Below, in pieces: positions 1 through 11,062 of a stretch of 64,000 nt of DNA. The number at the start of each line of letters is the position of its first letter. Position 1 is the stretch's first letter. Origin of the DNA: Apoderus coryli. Its lineage: Eukaryota > Arthropoda > Insecta > Coleoptera > Attelabidae. The notes under the pieces were generated by a model. The model was not told where the DNA came from. It saw only the letters and a list, made by a program, of their open reading frames with translations, and did no database searches. The translations under genes and the position numbers were made by a program. Where the stretch lies: NCBI GenBank assembly GCA_911728435.2, contig OU452199.1, positions 38,575,253-38,639,252 on the forward strand, read 5' to 3'.

Positions 1-2785
1 AACATTGATGCCATGCAAAATCGTCCACGCAAGATTTAATTAAATTGTTGTTGTAATCAGAATTTTAATTTTTGTTCCGACAGAAAATTCATATTTACTT
101 TTCTGGTTATAGCCAAAGAACATGGTTTCAGCAAGACGAAGCCATGGCACACACGGCCAATGCGTTTCTACTGCGAGTTCGTAAGCCCTGGAGAAGTATA
201 AATTTCTTCGTATAGGGATAACTCAAATCTAAAGTGTATGCCAACAATCCGACTTCTCTGATACAATAACGAAATGGCAGCCATCTCAGACACTACATGC
301 TGAGCCGTCATAAAAGCGTGCTGAATTGCCTTTAAATGATATTATTTGTAAGAAGTAAATTCCTAAATTGTATATCTTAAGTAGAGATTTTTATCGATAG
401 ACGTCAAAATATTATGACTCTACACAATCAAACCAATTTCAAATAATACTCTGTCACACTGTATACTCGCTCAAAGTCGAATGTACAATAAACCGAAATC
501 AATTTAATTTACTTCAAATCGCTGCACCTGTTTTGCTTTATCTGTTTCTGATTTTATAGACCTGCCATTTATTTTATTTTGTTTCCACTATAGAAAACAA
601 CAAAATTAACATCGCCAAATTAACAAATATTTTCGTAACTTAAACCAACAAAGAACATAGTGTCCCGGTCTGTTTTCTCTTATTAGTTTCAATGGTTTTA
701 ATATTATCCACCTACGATATACGAGTACTTCGCTATTCTAACATCTTATTACCTAGACACAATTTTCATGTTCCATTTAATGGTAGTAGAGAATATGATG
801 TACAAACGGCACAGAGAAAAGGCTGGTTATATGAAGTAATATGTTAACGCAGTTAAAAACATCAAAGAACCTACAATTTCACATCAAAATCTGATTATGT
901 CGAGAGTGCTTAGACATTTCGCTGGGTATAGACATGGAGGGTTGAGATTTTAAAACATTAATTTTACTTTTTTATATTACAAAAGAAGACAAAGAATAAA
1001 CTATGGAGCGTGAAATTTACTGTGATAACCTTGAAATGAAATCTTGAAGCATATCTTATGGGTCAAAACTGAGAGTGAAACAATATTTACCGAAGTTTAT
1101 AATAAATATTTTAGGATACGATACTTTAACGCTGGTTGTAAATCAGGAAAAATTTCATTAAACTTGCTACATGTTCTCTCTATAATTTTGTCACCTAGCC
1201 CATACATAATAAACAAGTTTATTAAAACTGCATTTGGATAATAATTTTCACAACACTTTCTGATTTTTTGCTGGTACGCAATAAACATATCCCTAGCATG
1301 TATAGCAACTTCATCAAACACTTCTATGACCTAAGGTTATTCCGAATTTTTAGGGATTATCTTAAATGAATAATACGTATAGTTATTGATTGCATAGTTT
1401 GAGGAACAATCTCACCTGGTCAAGAAAGAAAAATCTGATTTCAACGCACTATATTAGAGCACCGATATGAAAAATATGTTTCTTTATCAGAAACATATAT
1501 GAACAAAAAATAGATAGAAAACTGTAATAGAAAAACATTTTAATTTAAGAATATAATCAGAAAATAATATGCAAGTTTTCTGATAGTTTTCAACTGCTTT
1601 TTGTGACAATTAAATGTGTATGTGGTTGGCCTACATTGATAACAAACATGACTTACCACTCCCTAGTTAGCATCAACAATAACGAAACTGAGTCTTAGAT
1701 CATTCAAATTCTATATTAAAATCACTACTACAGAAATTTTAGGCATTTCAACACTAGAAAACTATTTTCCTGTCAAGCGAACAACTTTTATCTGTTGAGT
1801 TGGTTATTTTGGAAGGTATCAATCAAAATCGGTAAGTAATTTCTGCCTTGTAAGAAATATAATTTATATTTCGTAAAAGTGTCCGAACCACAAATCAAAG
1901 AAATCCATTGCTAGCTAGAAATTTGTGTTTGGTGTTTGTTTATTTTGTCAAAAGTTTCAAAGTATCTTTTTCTGATATTTTTTTTCTAAAAACAACCACA
2001 TGGAATAAAATTTTAAAAACAAAGATTTATTTATTATTGTAGTATTTCTTTAAGAACAAATAACTTATGTAAACATGATGTTCCATTTGGAGAAAAATGA
2101 AGAAAATTAGATAAAACGTCATAGTTGTTTCCCTAACAAGTGCTCAAAATGCTACTTTTCTGTACACAAGCACAGTTGACGAACGACGCGAAGCGAAGTT
2201 CAGATAAGTTTTTGATTGCAGAAAAAGCTCTTTGCACACGTATTGGGAACAATTTTTTCCTAGGAGTTCAGTTAATATTATGGCTTGATAAAGGTTGATT
2301 TAACTCATGACAGTTGTTCAAAGGGGTCGAAGAAGGTTTACTGAACTCAGAGCAGTTATCACGGTCAATATTTTATCCCACATGTCCTAGTTTTGATTCG
2401 TTGAATCATCAATGTAGCTCTCGGCGACAGTCGTCAATTTCACGCCTCTGATAGCCCATAGCCTTTATACTGCTCTGAATTATAGATATGCAGCTATTTT
2501 CGAATACTCATACTCTGTGTCTATACTGCGCAAAAAACCCTGTATAGAGTGTATAGTTTTAGCTAATTTGCATATGTATGACCGTTGTAAATAATGTCTC
2601 TTATCTGTTTCATTGAAGACTACGCCTCTGTAAGCACCGGCTGCATTTTTCCGTTTTCTACAGATGTAGCGCCACGCTAATGGCATAGAATACCAAAAAT
2701 GCATAAATATTACATTATCTATATTATTAAAGCACATTAATAGGAAAAAAATATATATGTGCTTGTGGTAATTCGCATAGCAGAT
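1..2785. other. AT-rich non-coding stretch, no gene recognised
   Basis: I see only short chance reading frames with no recognisable domain, no transposase or reverse-transcriptase motif and no clear terminal repeats. It lies downstream of the last visible CRTC exon on the minus strand, so it may be intron of that gene. I looked on the minus strand for a C-terminal CRTC activation-domain exon and found none I could support. Confidence 0.5.
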
Positions 2786-2787
2786 GT

Positions 2788-2863
2788 GTGCTGAGTGTAG
2801 CTTAGCGGGTAGCGTGTGGGCTTTGTAATTGGAAGGTTGTGGGTTCAATCCCAGCTCTTGCAA
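2788..2863 (+). repeat. tRNA-derived SINE head
   Basis: There is a box A-like segment TAGCTTAGCGGG and, about 45 bases on, a box B-like GGTTCAATCCC, as in an RNA polymerase III tRNA promoter. The segment ends CAGCTCTTGCAA and runs into a T-rich tail. The acceptor-stem halves do not pair, so I call it a SINE head and not a working tRNA gene. The same CAGCTCT end follows the tRNA-like parts at 5.5 kb (minus strand) and 62.8 kb, which suggests one SINE family. Confidence 0.6.
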
Positions 2864-4268
2864 TTTTTTATTTTTTTTATTTATAATTTTTACACAAGTT
2901 TTTATGTAGTTGGGTTAGTTTAGGATGTTATAATTATTATTTTTACTTTTTTATTTATAATTTAATAATATACTGGGTAGTTTTGCCGATTAATGGCACA
3001 GGGTGTGAAGTAATCGCATAGGTAATGTAATATTTATGTATTCTGCTACTTGGAGGCAACAAATGGTGGCGACTTTTATTAGAAGATACATATGGGCATG
3101 GGCTTCTTCCACAAAACTGGAAACTTCCATTTTCTCCAAAATTTTGACTTTCTACGGACGGTATCCCACATTTTGCTTTTTGAAAAACGATGTTAGCTTG
3201 AAATATTAACTTAATATCAATGATTCCTTCACTTTACTTTACATAATATGTATTTTAGACACCTTGCAATATAAGGTTTTCACAACAGTGCTTTGTTTTT
3301 AAACGTTTTATTTTATTTTTAGGTAGCAGTTCATATAATTCTTCAAGTTATAAACCAAACTAAATTATTTGGCTACCTCAACCTCATTGTCAATTAGAAA
3401 CAAGACGATCAGGAGTGGGATAATAGCTATAGGTAGTGGAGTATCTGTTTATTCCATTAATATGTGCCTCAAGTATGCTTAAAAAGTCTGATATTTTATC
3501 TCTATTAATTCTTTTAACAAACATTTTAGGATCCTACGCATTTTGATTCTTGATCGTGTTCTTTGACGTTAAAGCGTTGCCTGAATCGTCCCCACTCAAA
3601 TCTAAAAACATGATCATAATGCATAATCTCCTTGCCCCACTGAAACTTTCCTGATTCACTTCATTTGATCAGTGATTTTGTCATTTTTGTCTTTCGTTCT
3701 GTATTTTGTAAATAGTTAACAAAAGCATGAAAATCTCATCCAACTTACAAAATACTAAGTATAATTATCGTAAGTATTTCTAACCCAACAAAGGACGACG
3801 TCCGATATTCTTTCGTTATAAAATCCGAATCATGATCCGTCCGATCGAATCGATAAATTGGAATTGTGATTTGATAACCATAATTGTATTCTTTTGTCGG
3901 TAGAAAGCAGCTTCTAAGAATAATGAGGAATTGATTTGATTTAGTAGATGTAGACGATCAAAATAAATAGCCTTCTAGTGTCATTATTTTTTTGTAATTT
4001 AAACTTTACTCTAGTTGTCGCTTCGTCTTGTTTGTTACGTTTGAATGCACGATGATAAACCACTGACGTCGAATAGTGATCATGTTAGAAAACATAACTG
4101 CTTAAATCAAGGCTTATTCTGAACAAATAAATAAATGTATGTTGAGCATTATTGAATGTCAACTGCATTTTATTGCAAAACATATTATTTTTCTTTCTTC
4201 AAAAGTAAGCCTGACGCTGCAAAATCGGTAACCGTCATCAGCATAATCAAAAGCACCTTACGACTCAC
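2864..4268. other. Probable CRTC intron, nothing recognised
   Basis: This AT-rich sequence starts with the SINE tail and ends at the GTGAGT splice donor (minus strand) that follows the exon at 4269-4448. No exon, transposon coding segment or long terminal repeat was seen. Confidence 0.5.
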
Positions 4269-4448
4269 CATAGACAACTGCTCGAAATGTTGTTGGAACT
4301 GAGCTGCCTGATGAGGACTGAATATTTGGTAGTCATTCGATAAGGGACTAGGTGCACCAGGACTACATGGTGCTGAATGTCTACCAGCTAAACCTGGTGA
4401 AGATTGCGGACTAGGTCGGGGGCTTCGGTAACCTGCCGGTTGCTGCAT
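4269..4448 (-). CDS. Crtc: CRTC exon, Ser/Pro-rich region (last one visible)
   Basis: This 180-nt, 60-codon phase-0 exon is bounded by a TTTTAG acceptor just above 4448 and a GTGAGT donor just below 4269. It encodes a Ser/Pro-rich stretch that includes SPGLAGRHSAPCSPGAPSP, then a Gln-rich end with QFQQHFEQLS. Proline-directed serine clusters followed by a Gln-rich zone are usual for the region of TORC proteins ahead of the C-terminal activation domain. An open frame continues past the donor into intron and should not be read as protein. It joins in frame to the 5093-5206 exon. The downstream activation-domain exon is not seen. Confidence 0.85.
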
Positions 4449-5092
4449 CTAAAATTAACAAGAAATGAAGGTGGTTTACACTTTAAAGTTGAGGTAATTT
4501 TTTTTTTATTTAGTTCCATAAATTACATAATATAACAACATTATTAACTTACTCTAATGATTTATAAATAAATAAATAATAGGGAGGGAGAATGGTGCCT
4601 GCAGGATGTAAAAACTTTACGAAGTTTGTCCACGTCCTACAGACACTCTAAAAACTCTCCACGCACTTTTTAATTACTTCAACCTATAAACTCGGTAATA
4701 TTTTCAAAATTGGTAACAAAAACTTAAATTATAATTGTAACGAAAATTCCTATTCAAAGATAAACAATAAATATTAAAACAAAATAAAGTAACCAAACTG
4801 TATAATGATGATACAGGGAAACAGACACAGAAGCAGCTTCAACTCATGAACTCAACCCACAATTCCATAGGATAATAGAGACTGTACTAAACTATATTAC
4901 AGAGAGAGATTTTCTTTAGCTGTTAAATTTTTTTTGTATTTTTAAAGATGTACAAAAACGAACGAATCATGAACATGGATATCCCATCTTAGATGCCGAT
5001 CGAGTATAATACCGAGATACTTAACATGATCAGCCCTGCTCACATCAAAACTCGCCTCTCTCTGCATTTTAAATTAATAGAGTAAAACCTAC

Positions 5093-5206
5093 CGTGGGTG
5101 ATGGAGACGTCGGGGAACATTGCTGCTGATATATATTGCCTAATTGGGTGTATTCGGGACCGTCTACAGCAACTGAATCTCCTATGTGGTTTTCAATAGT
5201 AGAACT
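5093..5206 (-). CDS. Crtc: CRTC exon, middle region
   Basis: This exon has 114 nt, exactly 38 codons, with an acceptor ending ATAG and a GTAGGT donor. Both junctions are phase 0 and it joins the neighbouring exons without a stop. The peptide starts SSTIENHIGDSV and ends CSPTSPSPT. By itself it is not diagnostic. The call rests on splice signals, phase continuity and its place between clear CRTC exons. Confidence 0.78.
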
Positions 5207-5393
5207 CTATAAATATAAAAAAAAAACAACAACATTAATCATGTTTAAATAGGCATTTTAGACGAATCTCAAATAAATTTCATTTTAGGTCTTCAATTTC
5301 GCTGAATATGAGATAAGGGTAGAAGCTAAAAATGCAATACATATTATTTTTCTTATTCAAGATCTATCAATTAATTTGTTTTTACCTTCATAA

Positions 5394-5880
5394 CAAATCG
5401 GTTGTGTCGCCCCAATACTTTCCCGACAAGATATAATATAACCAAAATATATCACCTGCGTAACGAAACAGAATTTTAATAATTATTATTATTGTCAGAG
5501 CTGGGATTCGAACCCAGAACCTTCCCCATGCAAAGCGCACGCATTCTCAATGACGCCAAAAACCCTTAATCAAATTACTGTATTATATTCTAATAAGAGA
5601 TAGGTTCCAAATACCTGGTGAAATTTTAAACGCAATTTTCTCGAGAATTATCGAGGCAAAGTAACCTATCGCTGTAAACCAGATAAAAAATAGTTTAAAA
5701 TGATGTATCACTCGACCCCTACTGCTATTTTAAAATTTGGCGGTTTAACCAAAAACTAATGGGTTCAGCCTAGGACACTCCCAAAACTTAGCTCAATTGG
5801 TTAAAGCGTTTAGGCACATACACAGACAGACTTCCATCTGGAAATGGTCTTAATCGTCTCAAGAAACTTCAAAATTTATC
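5394..5880 (-). repeat. Modular SINE-like repeat, copy 1
   Basis: On the minus strand the repeat has, in order: a segment around CATTTCCAGATGGAAG, a body containing GCGTTTAAAATTTCACC, a tRNA-like part (5494-5558, box B-like GGTTCGAATCCC), a short TAA-rich linker, then CTTGTCGGGAAAG and a terminus GGGGCGACACAACCG. The same order occurs on the plus strand at 62430-62985. A tRNA-like part inside the element instead of at its 5' end is unusual and could mean a composite of two repeats. Confidence 0.6.
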
Positions 5881-6072
5881 CCAAAATTTTTTTGGCGCGT
5901 TCACAATAGTTTCACTGTGCGGGAAAGTAAAATGTTTAATCTTGTGCCGAAAAGGAGTTCTTTTTCATTATTGGGAACAAATAATAATCGCATGAAACCA
6001 GGTCTGGACTACAGGGTGTTCTAAAATTGAAGCTTAGTTATATAAACACCTTTGATTTTACAATCAATCAAT

Positions 6073-6098
6073 AGGATTCCTTCCTTAGAAGGAATCCT
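6073..6098. repeat. Short perfect hairpin beside an ACAGGGTG terminus
   Basis: Two 11-base arms, AGGATTCCTTC and GAAGGAATCCT, are separated by CTTA. The hairpin lies 60 bases right of an ACAGGGTG motif at about 6006, the kind of end shared by many Tc1/mariner elements here. It may be the core of a small foldback element; no second terminus was identified. Confidence 0.4.
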
Positions 6099-6659
6099 GC
6101 TTGGACTCCAGTAAGGCCCGAGAACGTTAAACAACAACAATAATTTGAGTCACGGCTGGGATGTTTAATAACAAAACAAATGACTTTGCATAAGAAATAG
6201 ATGTGTGCCTAAGAGGAACAAAAAGCAGCTGGGTAGATTATAATAATAGAATCGTCAAATTCCACATGAAATATGAAAAAGCACTACTTGTATTAAAAAA
6301 AAAGTATATTACAATAATAATAATGTTTACAACGTTCGTGAGTTTATGCTTAGTTTAGACGTATTGCAAACTTAGCATCAAGAGGACTTGAAACAAATTT
6401 TATACTGACAGTTTGATAATAATAATAATAATAATAATAAAGCCTTTATTTTTAAATGGGCGAAGTCTAGCCTAAGGCCATTCTTACTCAACCCATTACA
6501 AATATACAATACACAGTTATACAAAACAGAAGAACAGAACAAATTCAAATTAATTAATTAGTACGGTAAGCACCTAACTTAAACTAAACATATTTCATGT
6601 TTCACAATCTATAACATTTTTCGTATTAACACCAATAAAAAAAAAATAAATTTAACAAA

Positions 6660-9491
6660 TTAACACTGAGTTGAGAGCAAATGCTGTTTTAACCAGCACT
6701 TAAGTTGATTTAGTGTTACAGTAGACAGGTCGAAACGCTGCTGATAATAATTAAACAAAGTCACTGAAATATAAGTAAAAGACCTTCGAAACATGGCTGT
6801 GCGATGCATGGGCATTGTAAGCGTGTTTTGATTTCGTAAATTAAGGGTGCGGGCAGTCCGTCGAAATACAAGTTTAATTCTGAGATACAGTGGTACAGAT
6901 GTCTGAAGAATTCGCCCTAAACAAGACACAAACATATATTTAAAAATGTTAGCAATTTTTAGCCAACCGAGTGACCTAAATGAGGTAGACACGTGATCGA
7001 ATCTCCTCAAACCACACACCAAACGACAACAGGAGTTCTGAATTCTCTGAATTCTTTCCGAAGTCACAACATCCAAACATGGATAATAACAAGCGATGCC
7101 ATAAGTAATCCTCGAAACCACCAGAGATTGACAAAGGATTTTCTTCATGGTGGATGATAGAAATCTCCTATTAGCGTATAGTAATTTTAACTGCATGTAG
7201 CATTGCTGAGTCACAAACGATACATGTTTTTGAAAACGCAAATTCTCATCAAAGAATATTCCCAGGTTCTTAGCTGTCTCAACGAAGGGTATCCGAACTC
7301 GATCTATAGAGATTAACAAGTTCTCTTTCAAATACTTCCTTTTGCTTTTAGGACCAAATATCATAGATTTAGATTTCGCTGGATTTAGTTTTAAGCTGTG
7401 CGAAGTCGCATATTTAGAGATGGATTCCAAATCATTATTAATTCTATTAGTAGCATTCTCACATTGTGATGGTTCAAAATGGTAATAAAGTTGCGTATCA
7501 TCCGCAAAAAATTGGGCCTCGCAATTCTTTACAACATCGGGCAAATCAAATGTATATAGTAGGAATAAAAGTGGTCCAAGTACAGACCCTTGGGGCACAC
7601 CCGACCGAATAGGCAAGGATGAAGATATTTCCGAACCAACGACGACCCGTTGATGGCGATCACTCAAATAGGAATCAATAAATTTTGTGGATATCGGATC
7701 GAATCCAACATAACGACACTTTGCTACTAACAATTTATGATTAATGGTGTCAAATGCTTTGGTAAAATCAAGTAGCACCAAAGCGCTAGCTTGACCTTGA
7801 TCGCAAGAACGAATTAAATTGTCTGTTAAATTCATAAGTGACGTTGTGGTGCCATGTCCAGCTCTGAAACCGGATTGATGAACAGGAAAGAGGCTGAGAG
7901 ACTGAAAATATGTATTCATCTGGCGATGTACCAGTTTCTCTAAAATTTTTGAGAGGACTGGCAGCATACTTATGGGACGCAATTCACCATAGGAAGAGGG
8001 CTCTGCCACCTTAGGAAGCGGGACAACGCGACCATTCTTCCAGGCATCCGGAAATTGGCCGCTTTCCAAACAACAATTCAAAATATGGCAAACATGATTA
8101 CTGATTACGGGCAAACACAGCTTTAACATATGCAACGATATCCCGTCTTCTCCTGCAGATCCAGAAACTATGTCACCGACAGCATCCAGTACATCTGAGA
8201 TGTCGACAAAACGCAACTTAAATTCAATATCAGGATGCAATCTGTGAGAGTTATAATAATTAATAGTAGGCAAACAAGTATTGTCACTATTCTGAAACAC
8301 AGATACAAAGTATTTATTTATGTCATCTGCATGAGACAGTTGAACAGGCAAGTCTGTAATTCTCGATTTTTGAATATTAAGATTTTTGAGACCTTTGAAA
8401 AACAACGACTTATTTGAACTCTTATAAAGTGATTCCAGATATGCCAATTTCTCTCTACGAAGAGACGCCTTAGCGAAATTTCGTAATTCTCTATAGTTTT
8501 CCCAGGCTTGAGGAGACTTGACTCTTTTGTATCTCGTGAAGGCACGATCACGCTCTTTAAACATCAATTTTAAAACCGGAGTAACCCATGGACAATGTTT
8601 CTTCGTAACACGCACAGATCGCAGAGGTGCATGAGTGTTAAATAAATCTAAAATGAGACTATTTATAATTTCAACTTTGTCATTAATATTTTCTACATAG
8701 AAGATCCGATTCCAGTTGATACTGTTGAGATCATTATTAAACATCGCTGCATCAAAACCACTAAAATCTCTGAAAGTAATAAATTTAGGGGGTGGTTTTT
8801 TATGTTGTACATTTACTTCACAGAATGTAAGAGAATGATCTGTAATTAAATCTGCTGGTAGGGTACCACTGTTTCTACACTTCTCAGGCATACTGAGGAA
8901 TATTGGATCTAATAGAGACTGCGAGGTGTTAGTGATCCTAGTAGGTTCATTCAAAACTTGTTCTAAATTATATGAGTTAAGGCATTGGCTAATTTTATTG
9001 TTTAAATTAAGAAAGTTGACATTAAGATCGCCCAAAATAACAATATCATTGTATTCCGGAACAATCAACGATAAAATTCTATCCAGGCATTCAACCGCAA
9101 GGTCAACACTTCCCCGCGGCGGCCTATAAATAACTGCAATTACGAAGACAACATGTCCAATGCCAATTTTAAGCCAGATATGTTCAATATTATTGTTTTG
9201 AATATTAAAACCATGATCAAAATTAACAACCTCAGAATAGAATTCGCTCTTCACATACATACCCACACCGCCCCCGCGACCATCTCTATCTAGTCTATAG
9301 AATTTATACCCGGGAATATTGACAATAGAACTGTCGACATTCGGACACAACCATGTCTCCGTAACAGCAACTACATCATATGCATCCCTCAAAACCATAC
9401 CGCAAAAATCCGCAAAAGTTGGCACAATTGATCTTGTATTTAAATGAGCAATTTTTAAAACATTGCCTCTAGTCACAATATGGTTATCCAT
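6660..9491 (-). CDS. LINE ORF2: APE endonuclease and reverse transcriptase
   Basis: This 943-residue protein is expected to nick target DNA and copy the element's RNA at the nick. The APE-type endonuclease occupies about residues 12-230, with HLNTRS (16-21), ETWL (45-48), IYRPP (121-125), GDLN (154-157) and DHS (218-220). The reverse transcriptase spans about 480-740, with RPISMLP (505-511), LLDFTKAFD (573-581), GVPQGSVLGP (631-640) and the catalytic FADD (662-665). The C-terminal 200 residues match the thumb-like tails seen in the truncated copies at 31.4 and 36.6 kb. No RNase H domain is apparent. The ATG at 9491 overlaps the end of ORF1 by eight bases (ATGGATAA), pointing to coupled re-initiation or frameshifting. 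No internal stop or frameshift is seen. Confidence 0.93.
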   Translation of the reverse strand: MDNHIVTRGNVLKIAHLNTRSIVPTFADFCGMVLRDAYDVVAVTETWLCPNVDSSIVNIPGYKFYRLDRDGRGGGVGMYVKSEFYSEVVNFDHGFNIQNNNIEHIWLKIGIGHVVFVIAVIYRPPRGSVDLAVECLDRILSLIVPEYNDIVILGDLNVNFLNLNNKISQCLNSYNLEQVLNEPTRITNTSQSLLDPIFLSMPEKCRNSGTLPADLITDHSLTFCEVNVQHKKPPPKFITFRDFSGFDAAMFNNDLNSINWNRIFYVENINDKVEIINSLILDLFNTHAPLRSVRVTKKHCPWVTPVLKLMFKERDRAFTRYKRVKSPQAWENYRELRNFAKASLRREKLAYLESLYKSSNKSLFFKGLKNLNIQKSRITDLPVQLSHADDINKYFVSVFQNSDNTCLPTINYYNSHRLHPDIEFKLRFVDISDVLDAVGDIVSGSAGEDGISLHMLKLCLPVISNHVCHILNCCLESGQFPDAWKNGRVVPLPKVAEPSSYGELRPISMLPVLSKILEKLVHRQMNTYFQSLSLFPVHQSGFRAGHGTTTSLMNLTDNLIRSCDQGQASALVLLDFTKAFDTINHKLLVAKCRYVGFDPISTKFIDSYLSDRHQRVVVGSEISSSLPIRSGVPQGSVLGPLLFLLYTFDLPDVVKNCEAQFFADDTQLYYHFEPSQCENATNRINNDLESISKYATSHSLKLNPAKSKSMIFGPKSKRKYLKENLLISIDRVRIPFVETAKNLGIFFDENLRFQKHVSFVTQQCYMQLKLLYANRRFLSSTMKKILCQSLVVSRITYGIACYYPCLDVVTSERIQRIQNSCCRLVCGLRRFDHVSTSFRSLGWLKIANIFKYMFVSCLGRILQTSVPLYLRIKLVFRRTARTLNLRNQNTLTMPMHRTAMFRRSFTYISVTLFNYYQQRFDLSTVTLNQLKCWLKQHLLSTQC

Positions 9492-10647
9492 AATTTATTT
9501 TGACTTGCAACCGAGAAACATAGTTTTTATAGACTGTGCAACCAGGATCACTCGCAGTATGGTCAATCGGGACCTTCCGTCTACTTCGGGTATTATACTT
9601 AACACAGTTCAAACATTCAAAATTATTTGATTGGCAGTCTTTCATTTCATGATTGTCTGTACACTTCGGACAAACAAGTTGGTTTCTACAATCCTTTCCA
9701 GTATGACCATATTCACAGCACTTGAAACATCGCACAACGTGCAGGTGATCAGACACATAACAGCTTCGCCATCCCACAAACACCCGACCCATAGTCAAAA
9801 TGCGGTGACGCAATGCAGGGGAAACCTCCACAACCAGATTTACCCTTCCATACTTCTTGAATCTAGTTACAACTTTTATGTCATTTATATCAACATTTTC
9901 AAGTGTATTCAACTTTGTTATATTGGCAATTATATCATTGTCCGTTCGTAGGTCCTCCAAATCAACGTCTTTTATGACTAAACGGGGATTATATTTTTTC
10001 GCAATTTCGATTCTAAAATCTGATCCGAGACTAGAATCCAGTCCGTTTTTCAAATTATTTAGAGATTTTTCATCAGCACATTGTATTGCGATCCCTCCTC
10101 GTATACTTTTTGTACCATTAATACATGCATTTAAATTATTTGGATTAACACTTTTTTTTATAACAGATAGGATATCAGTAGAAGGTTCATTATCATTGTC
10201 GGTACGTTTTATCAGCAGTGTAGCTGTAGAACTAGACCGACCCACTTGTTTTTTCACCATACCGCTGTATGAAATGTTGCCGGGCGCTGTGCCGCGTTCT
10301 ACTGCCTCATGAAAAATACTATTTTCTTGTTGTTTCGATGCTTGCAAATCAGCTAGAAGATTATTTAGATTATCAATTTGCTTACTCAGTGAATTAATAT
10401 CTGTTGTAAGTTGTCCACAGCTCGCTTTTGTATTACCATCCATGACCGATACATTGCGCCATTTATCCTTACAGACATTGCAAAACCAAAACATATTCTG
10501 ATTCTCACTCAGTACTTTCAACCAAGATTCCCTTACACTAATACAGTTGGGATGAAACTTCTGGACACATAAATCGCAAGTAATACTTTTTTTTGAAACT
10601 ATAAAATTGACACGGCACGCACCGCACACATCCACATCGCACGACAT
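9484..10647 (-). CDS. LINE ORF1: PHD finger plus zinc-knuckle RNA-binding protein
   Basis: This 387-residue protein likely coats the element RNA. The N-terminus (about residues 8-62) has a PHD-like Cys4-His-Cys3 pattern: CGAC, CDLC, FHPNC, then FCNVC. A region around residues 85-105 may be coiled coil. Near the C-terminus are two CCHC-type knuckles, beginning CFKCCEYGHTGKDC, followed by further Cys pairs (CPKC, CLNC). PHD-plus-knuckle ORF1 proteins are known from some CR1- and Jockey-group LINEs. The start at 10647 is the first ATG and puts the zinc finger at the extreme N-terminus. The stop TAA lies inside the ORF2 start region. Confidence 0.88.
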   Translation of the reverse strand: MSCDVDVCGACRVNFIVSKKSITCDLCVQKFHPNCISVRESWLKVLSENQNMFWFCNVCKDKWRNVSVMDGNTKASCGQLTTDINSLSKQIDNLNNLLADLQASKQQENSIFHEAVERGTAPGNISYSGMVKKQVGRSSSTATLLIKRTDNDNEPSTDILSVIKKSVNPNNLNACINGTKSIRGGIAIQCADEKSLNNLKNGLDSSLGSDFRIEIAKKYNPRLVIKDVDLEDLRTDNDIIANITKLNTLENVDINDIKVVTRFKKYGRVNLVVEVSPALRHRILTMGRVFVGWRSCYVSDHLHVVRCFKCCEYGHTGKDCRNQLVCPKCTDNHEMKDCQSNNFECLNCVKYNTRSRRKVPIDHTASDPGCTVYKNYVSRLQVKINYG

Positions 10648-10776
10648 CTTAATAATAATTTTATTAATTAATTTAATTTACATCTACAAAAGTTTATTTT
10701 GTGTGCGACGTTTGAGAGCTATTAAAAATGAACCAAACTTCTAGGAACAAAACAAGGTGTCCATCCATGCATCAGA

Positions 10777-11062
10777 AGGTCCCAACCGCACCGAGAGCTA
10801 AAAAGCTCGATTAAGCAAATCATCATTTAAAGCCATGACTGTTATTCTTCGATATTCATTGGATTATGTGCTTTCACTGGCTTGCAATCGCTGTGCAAAA
10901 ATACGAACAAAAACATGAAGAAGGTCCCAACCGCTCCGAGAGCTAAAAAAGGTCGATTAAGAAAATCCATAACGGATTCTTCTTGGATATTCATTGGATT
11001 ATGTGCCTTCACTGTCAGAAGACGATTTGCAAATGCTGTGCAAAATCACGAACCAAAACATC
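10777..11062. repeat. Two tandem units of about 145 bp next to the LINE 5' side
   Basis: Two imperfect direct copies start at about 10777 and 10918. Each begins GAAGGTCCCAACCGC, continues with CCGAGAGCTAAAAA, ATATTCATTGGATTATGTG and GCTGTGCAAAA, and ends near AACATGAA or AACATCAA. They stand about 130 bp upstream of LINE ORF1 in the element's orientation. They could be tandem 5' UTR promoter monomers of the LINE or an unrelated duplication next to it. Confidence 0.7.

Larger units (their letters stand above)
6416..10700 (-). mobile_element. Near full-length LINE (CR1/Jockey group), both ORFs open
   Basis: Read on the minus strand, the element has a short 5' region, ORF1 (9484-10647), ORF2 (6660-9491), an AT-rich 3' UTR, and a 3' end of AATAAAGG followed by a TTA microsatellite (6416-6440). 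Both frames are open, which suggests a young and possibly competent copy. It lies in the CRTC intron between exons 11474-11545 and 5093-5206, in the same transcriptional direction as CRTC. The 5' boundary is uncertain: two tandem 145-bp units start at 10777 and may belong to the promoter. Clade placement is by general resemblance of the endonuclease and RT. Confidence 0.88.

Noticed and set aside
2480..2863. Minus-strand 127-codon reading frame
   Set aside because: Its start lies in the tRNA-derived SINE head and the peptide has no recognisable domain; it looks like a chance frame.
2788..2863. Possible functional tRNA gene (also at 5.5, 34.0, 34.2 and 62.8 kb)
   Set aside because: Box A and B are present but acceptor stems do not pair and anticodon arms are disturbed; each continues into a SINE body or T-rich tail.
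3530..3605. Candidate downstream CRTC exon on the minus strand after a TTTTTAG
   Set aside because: In the required phase 0 it meets a stop at the second codon, and other frames show no activation-domain similarity.
4185..4268. Extension of the CRTC exon frame past 4269
   Set aside because: A GTGAGT donor follows the exon and the downstream peptide is not conserved-looking; it is intron read-through.
8235..10312. Several plus-strand frames of 60-151 codons
   Set aside because: All are antisense shadows of the intact LINE ORF1 and ORF2.
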